Part shown: piece by piece, positions 24,857 through 31,215 of the stretch | Numbering within the stretch: the stretch's first letter is position 1 | Layout of the letters: each line of letters opens with the position of its first letter | From: Rhodospirillaceae bacterium UBA6608 | Lineage (GTDB): Bacteria > Pseudomonadota > Alphaproteobacteria > Rhodospirillales_A > Casp-alpha2 | DNA: 31,215 nt | Assembly (NCBI GenBank): GCA_002433335.1 | Contig: DJHY01000058.1 | Span: 1-31,215 of the forward strand | Direction of reading: 5' to 3' | The notes under the pieces: generated by a model | What the model was told of the DNA's origin: nothing | The model's input: only the letters and a program-made list of their open reading frames with translations | Database searches by the model: none | Translations under genes and position numbers: made by a program

Positions 24857-25870
24857 ATGAAGATTACCGCCCGCCAGATTGACGGCTTTCTCGACAATCC
24901 GGGTGAGCAGACGGCGGTGGTGCTGATCTACGGGCCCGACCAAGGCTTGGTGCGCGAACGCGCGGATCGGGTCATGCGGGCCGTCGCCGGTTCGACCGAT
25001 GACCCCTTTCGGACCACCAATATCGAAGAATCCGAACTCAGCGACGATGCCGAACGGTTGGCAGCGGAGCGCGCAGCCATGGCGTTCGGCGGCGGTCGGC
25101 GCGCCATTCGCGTTGATGGCGGCGACCGGGTTGCAACGGCCGTCGAACGCGCATTGGACGCAAGCGGCGACGGCGTCGTAATCGTGGTCGCCGGAGATCT
25201 ATCCCCACGCTCCAAACTGCGCAAACTCTGCGAAGCAGCCAAAAACGCCGGGGCGATCGCCTGTTATGCCGATGACGCCCGGACGGTTGAACAAGTCATC
25301 CGGGAGACGCTTTCCGAGGCAGGCCTGACCATTGGACGTGAAGCGCAGGGCTATCTCGCCGCCAACCTTGGCAATGATCGCCTGGTTTCACGGCGCGAGT
25401 TGGAAAAATTAGTTCTCTACATGGCAAGCGGTGGCCCTGAAGTGACCCTGGCCGATGCGCAGGCCTGCGTTGGCGATAACGCCGGACGCGGCGCCGATGC
25501 CGTGACCCAAGCCCTCGCCGGCGGGGATCTCCGCGCTTTGATGGATGCCTATACCAGCGCATTGGATTTGGGCGAAGCACCCATCGGCATGCTGCGCATG
25601 GCTCAGCGGCTGTTTCAACGTCTTCACCTAGCCTCGGAAGCCGTTGCCCGCGGCTCGCGCCCGGAGCAAGCGGTTGAAAACCTGCGGCCGCCAGTGTTTT
25701 TCAAAGAAAAACCATTATATATCAAGGCATTATCATCATTTTCTCAAGCTCGGCTGGGAATGGCGCTAGAGATTCTAACGGAGGCCGAGCGCGGCTGTAA
25801 AAGCAGCCAGGGGCCGGACCTGGTCATTTGCGAACGCGCCTTCATTCGTTTGGCGCGGCTTGGCCGATAG
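24857..25870 (+). CDS. holA: DNA polymerase III delta subunit
   Basis: The 337-residue clamp-loader subunit opens the sliding clamp. The N-terminal domain shows V-L-I-Y-G-P-D-Q-G-L-V-R-E-R-A-D (about 22-37), the degenerate AAA+ start without a true Walker A, then D-D-P-F-R-T and V-V-I-V-V-A-G-D-L-S-P-R-S-K-L-R-K. The middle and C-terminal helical domains carry L-V-S-R-R-E-L-E-K-L-V-L-Y, L-R-M-A-Q-R-L-F-Q-R-L-H and R-P-P-V-F-F-K. The length is normal. It ends the leuS-lptE-holA run and converges on parB, with a shared stem-loop at 25925-25950 between the stops. Confidence 0.94.
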   Translation: MKITARQIDGFLDNPGEQTAVVLIYGPDQGLVRERADRVMRAVAGSTDDPFRTTNIEESELSDDAERLAAERAAMAFGGGRRAIRVDGGDRVATAVERALDASGDGVVIVVAGDLSPRSKLRKLCEAAKNAGAIACYADDARTVEQVIRETLSEAGLTIGREAQGYLAANLGNDRLVSRRELEKLVLYMASGGPEVTLADAQACVGDNAGRGADAVTQALAGGDLRALMDAYTSALDLGEAPIGMLRMAQRLFQRLHLASEAVARGSRPEQAVENLRPPVFFKEKPLYIKALSSFSQARLGMALEILTEAERGCKSSQGPDLVICERAFIRLARLGR

Positions 25871-25924
25871 ACCGGACAGCCAAAGAAAAACGCCTTTAGA
25901 AGCGCAAAAACAAAGGGTGTTGAA

Positions 25925-25950
25925 TTTTGGATCAGAGTTCTGATCCAAAA
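25925..25950. terminator. Stem-loop between convergent holA and parB (possible bidirectional terminator)
   Basis: TTTTGGATCAGA and TCTGATCCAAAA form a perfect 12-bp inverted repeat with a 2-base centre, lying between the stops of holA and parB. The outer T/A pairs could act as the U tract in either direction, but no extra T run follows, so termination is likely rather than certain. Confidence 0.5.
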
Positions 25951-25960
25951 AGGGCCGCGC

Positions 25961-26841
25961 TTACTCCGCCCCGGCCTGGCCACTCAGTTTCTGCAACAAT
26001 CCATCAAGCTGATCGAGGGATTTGTAATACAGAGTGACGGACCCTGCCCGTCCCTTCGGCGTGATAGCCACGCGCAGACCCAGCATATCGGACAAGTCCG
26101 TCTCCAGGGCACGGGTATCCGCATCCTTTTCACTCGGGGTCTTGGCGACCGCATTGGGCTTGGCATCGGCGGCCGCGCGTTGCGCCAGTTGTTCGGTCTG
26201 ACGGACGCTAAGGCCCTTTTCAACCACTTCGCGGGCCAATACTTCCGGTGCGGCGGCAGTCAGCAGCGCCCGGGCGTGCCCGGCGCTGAGCATGCCTTCA
26301 TCCAGCATCTTCTTAACAAGATCCGGCAAACCCAGAAGCCGAAGCATATTCGCGACATGCGACCGGCTTTTGCCGACGGCTTTGGCCAAGGCTTCCTGGG
26401 TATGGCCGAACTCGTCGATCAGGCGCTGCAGGCCGATGGCTTCCTCGAGCGGCGACAAATCTTCGCGCTGGAGGTTCTCGACCAGGGCGACTTCCAGGGT
26501 TTCCTGGTTCGACAGAACCTTGATCAACACCGGGACTTCGTGCAGCTGCGCCAATTGCGCGGCGCGCCAACGACGTTCGCCGGCGATGATTTCGTAATCG
26601 CCCGCATGGTCGGGATGTTCACGGACCAGGATCGGCTGCAACACGCCCAATTCACGGATCGACTGCGCCAGATCCTTCAGCTCTTCCTCGGCCATGGTTC
26701 GACGCGGCTGATATTTGCCGGGATGCAGCTTGGCCACGGAAATCTGTTGCGCGCCGCCGGCGCGCTCCGCGGTCGCCGTCGTCGTATCCTCGCCCAACAG
26801 GGCCGACAGGCCCCGCCCCAAGCTGCGGCGCTTTTCCGCCA

Positions 26842-26845
<4 letters not shown>
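25961..26845 (-). CDS. parB: Chromosome-partitioning protein ParB
   Basis: The 294-residue ParB loads on parS, hydrolyses CTP and spreads as a clamp. The N-terminus has L-G-R-G-L-S-A-L-L-G (the ParA-interacting region), then P-G-K-Y-Q-P-R-R, the CTP-binding A-G-E-R-R-W-R-A-A, E-N-L-Q-R-E-D-L-S-P-L-E-E-A, the helix-turn-helix with T-Q-E-A-L-A-K-A-V-G-K-S-R-S-H-V-A-N-M-L-R, and S-A-G-H-A-R-A-L-L. A C-terminal dimerisation domain follows a variable linker. The start at 26845 (GGGAG just upstream) overlaps the parA stop by 4 bases (ATGA); the second ATG, at 26842, is an alternative. Two perfect parS sites lie nearby (28377 and 30524). Confidence 0.97.
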
Positions 26846-27694
<849 letters not shown>

Positions 27695-27702
<8 letters not shown>

Positions 27703-28393
27703 GGCGTCGGTCCAGATCCTTGATCATGAGAATGACGCCGTCGGGATCACTCGCGCTCGGCGTCTTCGTGATGGTCATCTTCCATGCTTTCTCAGACTCG
27801 GTCAATTCCGCATCCGAGGCTTTTCCTTTTAAAAACAAAAGTTTTCCACCGGTTTTCAACAGGTTTTCCGACATCTCCAGCAACTTGGGCAAGGGAGCCA
27901 GGGCGCGGGCGGTGATCACGTCGTAGCGGGGCGACCCACTGTCGGCCAAAGCCGTCGCATGGTCTTCGATCCGCTTGGTCACCACCTGGGCATTTGTCCC
28001 CATCAGGCGGTTTGCCTCGCGCAAGAATGCCGACTTGCGGGAGTCGCTCTCGACCAGGTCGAGGCAACCGCCCTCCTCCTCCCCGAGACCCATGGCCGCC
28101 AAAACCAAACCCGGCAATCCCGCGCCGCTGCCCAAATCGCAGAACCGCCGTGCTTCGGCTGGAACCAGGCGCGCGACCTGACCGCAATCGAGGATATGGC
28201 GATGCCAAATATCGGGGACCGTCCCGGGGCCGATCAAATTGATCTTCTGCTGCCATTTCACCAGGGTGGCGACATAGATTTCCAGCCGATGACGAGCCGC
28301 CGCCCCTTCCGGGCCGGACAAGTCCAACGTCGCGGCGACGTCGTCCGGCATGATTTGGGGCGGTTCGGCGGAAGAATGTTTCACGTGAAACAA
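27695..28393 (-). CDS. rsmG: 16S rRNA m7G527 methyltransferase RsmG
   Basis: The 232-residue methyltransferase makes m7G527 in 16S rRNA (loss gives low-level streptomycin resistance). The SAM site is D-L-G-S-G-A-G-L-P-G-L (about 87-97), with V-E-S-D-S-R-K-S-A-F-L and D-V-I-T-A-R-A-L-A-P-L. The start chosen is TTG at 28393, giving M-F-H-V-K-H, which is encoded by the parS site itself. This N-terminus occurs in other alphaproteobacterial RsmG proteins. No ribosome-binding site precedes it, so translation may be coupled to mnmG, which ends 20 bases upstream; the next ATG (residue 15) is an alternative. Confidence 0.93.
28377..28392. other. parS centromere site 1 (within the start of rsmG)
   Basis: TGTTTCACGTGAAACA is a perfect match to the consensus 16-bp parS palindrome bound by ParB. 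It overlaps codons 1-6 of rsmG, about 1.5 kb from parB. Confidence 0.95.
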
Positions 28394-28413
28394 TTGGTCA
28401 TTGCGGCGGTCGA

Positions 28414-30300
28414 TCAGGCGCTCAGCCGCGCATCGCGCCGCTTCACATTGGCCAACAGGATCGTCAACGCCGCCGGGGTCACGCCGGGGATGCGAGACGC
28501 AGCACCCAGGGTCGCCGGCTTCGCTTGTTTCAGCTTTTCTCGGACTTCATTAGACAACCCAATCACGGCGTCGTAGTCCAAAGCCATCGGCAGCGTCAGG
28601 CCCTCGTCCCGACGGAAGGCCCGAATATCCGCCTCCTGCCGCGACATGTATTGGCTATATCCGGCCTCGATGGTCAGTTGCGCCATAACCTCAGGCTTGA
28701 TCTCATCCATTTCCGGCCATTGCGCCTTCAGCGCATCGATCGTCACACCGGGATAAGAAAGCATCGTCCAGGCATTACGCTTCGCCCCGTCCTGATTCAC
28801 GGAAAACCCGGCTTTGGCCAGCGTATTCGGGCTGGCCTCCAAGCGCTCAAGTAACCGGCGACCGAGGGTCAGCGCCGTTTGCTTGCGGGCAAACGCTCGG
28901 CCTCGTTCAGCACTGATACAGCCGATCCCCATTCCCAGCGGCGTCAATCGCTGGTCCGCGTTATCAGCCCGCAGCTTCAGCCGATATTCCGCGCGCGAGG
29001 TAAACATCCGATAGGGCTCCCGCGTGCCCAGGGTGACCAGGTCGTCGATCATCACCCCGATATAAGCATCGGCGCGATCCAGGGTAAATTCCTTGGCGGG
29101 CCCGGCCGCACCGGCCGCGCCCGCGACCATCGCCGCGTTGATACCGGCGATCAAGCCCTGGGCCCCCGCCTCTTCATATCCCGTAGTGCCGTTGATCTGC
29201 CCGGCCAGGAACAGGCCCGGCACGCGTTGTGTCTCCAAGGTCGGGGATAGCTGCCGCGGATCGACAAAATCATATTCGATGGCATAGCCCGGGCGGAGCA
29301 TCACCGTTTTCTCCAGCCCCGGAATGGTCTTGAGGATTGCAAGCTGCACTTCCTTCGGCAGCGAGGTCGAAATCCCGTTCGGATAAACCGTGGGATCGTC
29401 CAGCCCCTCGGGCTCCAGGAAGATCTGATGTCGGTCGCGGTCGGCGAAGCGAACGACTTTGTCCTCGATCGACGGACAATAGCGCGGCCCTGTACTTTCG
29501 ATCTGGCCGGAATACATCGGCGCGCGGTGGATATTGGCCCGGATCAAGTCATGGGTCGCCGGCGTGGTTTCCGTGATCCCACAAGCGATTTGCGGGGTCA
29601 TAATCTCCTGCGTCAGATAAGAAAACGGGACCGGCGGGTTATCACCATCCTGCTTACCTAACGAATCCCAATCAATGGTCCGCCCGTCCAAGCGCGCAGG
29701 CGTGCCCGTTTTCAGACGTCCCAATTCAAAGCCGAGACGGCGGAAAGTGTAGCTTAGGCCAATCGCCGGTTTGTCCCCGACCCGGCCGGCCGGAATGCGG
29801 GTTTCGCCGATATGGATCAGGCCGCGCAGGAAAGTCCCAGTCGTGATCACAACCGCGCGACAAGCGAACTCCCGCCCATCCAGGCAGCGCACGCCCGCCA
29901 ACCGCCCGTCCGGGCCAAACAGCAGATCGTCCGCCCCGCCCTCTTCGATCGATAGATTCTCAGTTTCGGTAAGGAGATCTTGAACCGCCTGGCGATAGAG
30001 TTTGCGGTCCGCTTGCGCCCGAGGGCCCCAAACGGCCGGTCCCTTGGATCGATTGAGCATACGGAATTGGATCCCGCCCCGGTCGATGGCCCGGCCCATG
30101 ATCCCGTCCAATGCGTCGATCTCGCGGACCAACTGCCCCTTGGCCAAGCCGCCAATTGCCGGATTGCAGGACATTTCGCCAATGGTCGCGCGCTTATGGG
30201 TCAGCAACAGGGTCCGCGCACCCTGGCGCGCCGCCGCCGCTGCCGCTTCGGTTCCCGCATGGCCACCGCCCACAACGATAACGTCGAACGCTCGGTCCAT
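28414..30300 (-). CDS. mnmG: tRNA uridine-5-carboxymethylaminomethyl modification enzyme MnmG (GidA)
   Basis: The 628-residue FAD protein works with MnmE to place the cmnm5 group on U34 of certain tRNAs, using methylenetetrahydrofolate. FAD-binding G-G-G-H-A-G is at 11-16, followed by [22 protein letters not shown]. Further motifs are [48 protein letters not shown] and F-T-S-R-A-E-Y-R-L. The length and C-terminus are complete. It is followed by rsmG 20 bases later. Its partner mnmE lies upstream across a 397-base gap holding a parS site. Confidence 0.98.
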   Translation of the reverse strand: MDRAFDVIVVGGGHAGTEAAAAAARQGARTLLLTHKRATIGEMSCNPAIGGLAKGQLVREIDALDGIMGRAIDRGGIQFRMLNRSKGPAVWGPRAQADRKLYRQAVQDLLTETENLSIEEGGADDLLFGPDGRLAGVRCLDGREFACRAVVITTGTFLRGLIHIGETRIPAGRVGDKPAIGLSYTFRRLGFELGRLKTGTPARLDGRTIDWDSLGKQDGDNPPVPFSYLTQEIMTPQIACGITETTPATHDLIRANIHRAPMYSGQIESTGPRYCPSIEDKVVRFADRDRHQIFLEPEGLDDPTVYPNGISTSLPKEVQLAILKTIPGLEKTVMLRPGYAIEYDFVDPRQLSPTLETQRVPGLFLAGQINGTTGYEEAGAQGLIAGINAAMVAGAAGAAGPAKEFTLDRADAYIGVMIDDLVTLGTREPYRMFTSRAEYRLKLRADNADQRLTPLGMGIGCISAERGRAFARKQTALTLGRRLLERLEASPNTLAKAGFSVNQDGAKRNAWTMLSYPGVTIDALKAQWPEMDEIKPEVMAQLTIEAGYSQYMSRQEADIRAFRRDEGLTLPMALDYDAVIGLSNEVREKLKQAKPATLGAASRIPGVTPAALTILLANVKRRDARLSA

Positions 30301-30697
30301 GGACCGTCTACCCCATCAAATCCGTGTTTCGGTATCGCCCTCGTCGGGCCGGTTCCCCAATATGGCCGCCGCCTCTCACGGCGACCTGCCCGCGCCACCG
30401 CAGGCGCCGGGTAATGCCGGAATGTAGAAACCCCCGCCTTTTCTGTCAAATACGTTTATTTCCGCCGCTTTCGGCCTCGTGACAACAGTAATTTCCACCG
30501 ATTGAAAACCGCCCAGAGAGGAATGTTTCACGTGAAACATTCTGTCGTCATTTTCAGGAAATCGACCAAACTACATTCGCAGGAGGACCTGGTGCGTTCG
30601 AATACCGTTAGCGGAAATATCTAATTAAGTCCGCTAGGGGGTCAAAAAGACCTATGTCCACAAAATGTAGTAGGTCATTTAATTAATGATATCAAAA
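30301..30697. other. Intergenic region between mnmE and mnmG with parS
   Basis: This 397-base gap is AT-richer than its surroundings, most clearly at 30600-30700. It contains parS site 2 (30521-30542). Two inverted repeats lie closer to mnmE: TAGCGG (30609-30614) with CCGCTA (30631-30636), and GACCTA (30649-30654) with TAGGTC (30671-30676). Read on the minus strand, the second is followed by five T residues and could weakly terminate mnmE. A tiny plus-strand frame (GTG at 30592, ten codons) has a good AGGAGG site. The mnmG promoter must lie here. I find no cluster of DnaA boxes. Confidence 0.6.
30521..30542. other. parS centromere site 2 (mnmG-mnmE gap)
   Basis: The 16-bp consensus TGTTTCACGTGAAACA lies at 30524-30539, and the symmetry extends three bases on each side (GAA...TTC), making a perfect 22-bp palindrome. 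It is non-coding and 2.1 kb from site 1. Confidence 0.96.
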
Positions 30698-31215
30698 TCA
30701 CTTGCCGATGCAGAAGTCCGAGAAGATCACATCCAACAAATCTTCTACATCGACCCGCCCCGTAATTCGCCCAATCGCCCGTGCGGCCATCCGCAAATCC
30801 TCGGCGGTCAATTCGGGGCCCCGTGAATTCCACCCATCAAGCGCAACGGTCAGCGTCTCCCGCGCCTCTTCCAACGCCAAGCGATGCCTGGCACGAGTCG
30901 GTGCCGGTGCGGCACCCGCTCCGGCCAGCGCCAAACCGCGCACCTCATCCGTTAAGCGACGAATGAACGCCTCCACCCCCTGGCCGGTCTTCGCCGACAA
31001 GAACAGGACGGTGGATCCATTTGCCTCGACCTCGACCGGAGCCAAATCCACTTTGTTGACCAGGGTCAGGGCCCGGCCCTCACCGGCCATGGCGCGCAAA
31101 TCAGCCGGCACATTGGGCCAATCCGCTCGATCCAACACGATCAAGCGGATATCCGCCCAATCGGCCCGCGCCTCGGCCCGGCGCACGCCTTCTTGTTCGA
31201 TTTCGTCAGCACTTT
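30698..31215 (-). CDS. mnmE: tRNA modification GTPase MnmE, 5' part outside the window
   Basis: This is the C-terminal about 172 residues of MnmE; the frame runs open to the window edge and reads I-E-Q-E-G-V-R-R-A there, a segment of the G domain. G4 N-K-V-D and G5 S-A-K-T-G follow. The C-terminal helical domain ends with D-L-L-D-V-I-F-S-D-F-C-I-G-K, the invariant tail whose cysteine (C-I-G-K) is needed for tRNA modification with MnmG. A GTG at 31186 is not the real start. Unlike in many bacteria, mnmE and mnmG are separated by a long spacer here. Confidence 0.96.
   Translation of the reverse strand, partial: SADEIEQEGVRRAEARADWADIRLIVLDRADWPNVPADLRAMAGEGRALTLVNKVDLAPVEVEANGSTVLFLSAKTGQGVEAFIRRLTDEVRGLALAGAGAAPAPTRARHRLALEEARETLTVALDGWNSRGPELTAEDLRMAARAIGRITGRVDVEDLLDVIFSDFCIGK

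Noticed and set aside
30301..30697. Replication origin in the mnmG-mnmE gap
   Set aside because: The region is AT-rich with a parS site, but I see only one poor DnaA-box-like sequence (ATGTCCACA) and no box cluster or 13-mers.

Overview
The window is chromosomal, gene-dense and GC-rich, and reads as an alphaproteobacterium, most likely of the Rhodospirillales/Rhodospirillaceae type. This rests on the gene order DUF3576-leuS-lptE-holA followed by convergent parB-parA-rsmG-mnmG-mnmE with perfect parS sites, a glnK-amtB pair beside a UbiH-family gene and ftsK, and stand-alone DUF971/Trm112/LON-domain genes. The placement is inferred from protein families and synteny remembered from the group; no search was run. 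There is no phage, transposon, integron, CRISPR array, tRNA or rRNA that I can see.

Layout. (1) 1-1910, plus strand: 3' end of a thioredoxin/TPR co-chaperone (CnoX type), a LON-domain protein, a Trm112-like protein and a DUF971 protein, tightly spaced. (2) 1911-7730, minus strand: a secreted protein of unknown function, a flavoprotein/iron-sulfur pair related to succinate dehydrogenase/fumarate reductase but with altered active-site residues, a 2OG-Fe(II) oxygenase and a UbiH-family monooxygenase. (3) 7731-9880: a sigma-54-like promoter, glnK, amtB and a strong terminator: nitrogen sensing and ammonium uptake. (4) 10211-13388: ftsK (DNA translocase at the septum) and lolA (lipoprotein carrier), then a hairpin-rich gap with a strong terminator. 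(5) 13673-17700: xthA, a membrane histidine kinase facing an OmpR-type response regulator tail to tail, and ribA. (6) 17901-20339: an unrecognised protein with six copies of a W-A-x-x-Q-x-A-Y-Y repeat, an L,D-transpeptidase-like protein, and a YggS-family PLP protein on the other strand. (7) 20369-25870, plus strand: a ThiE-like protein, a DUF3576 lipoprotein, leuS, lptE and holA. (8) 25961-31215, minus strand: parB, parA, rsmG, mnmG and the 3' part of mnmE, with two perfect parS sites, one at the start of rsmG and one between mnmG and mnmE.

Most genes are housekeeping: envelope biogenesis (lolA, lptE, L,D-transpeptidase), chromosome segregation (ftsK, parAB-parS, holA), tRNA/rRNA modification (mnmEG, rsmG) and cofactor metabolism (ribA, thiE-like, UbiH-family, yggS). 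The parts least explained by known families are the repeat protein at 17901-19076, the SdhA/FrdA-like pair at 2858-5536, and the secreted protein at 1911-2753. Regulation visible in the sequence includes the sigma-54-type promoter before glnK, intrinsic terminators after amtB and before xthA, and the parS sites.
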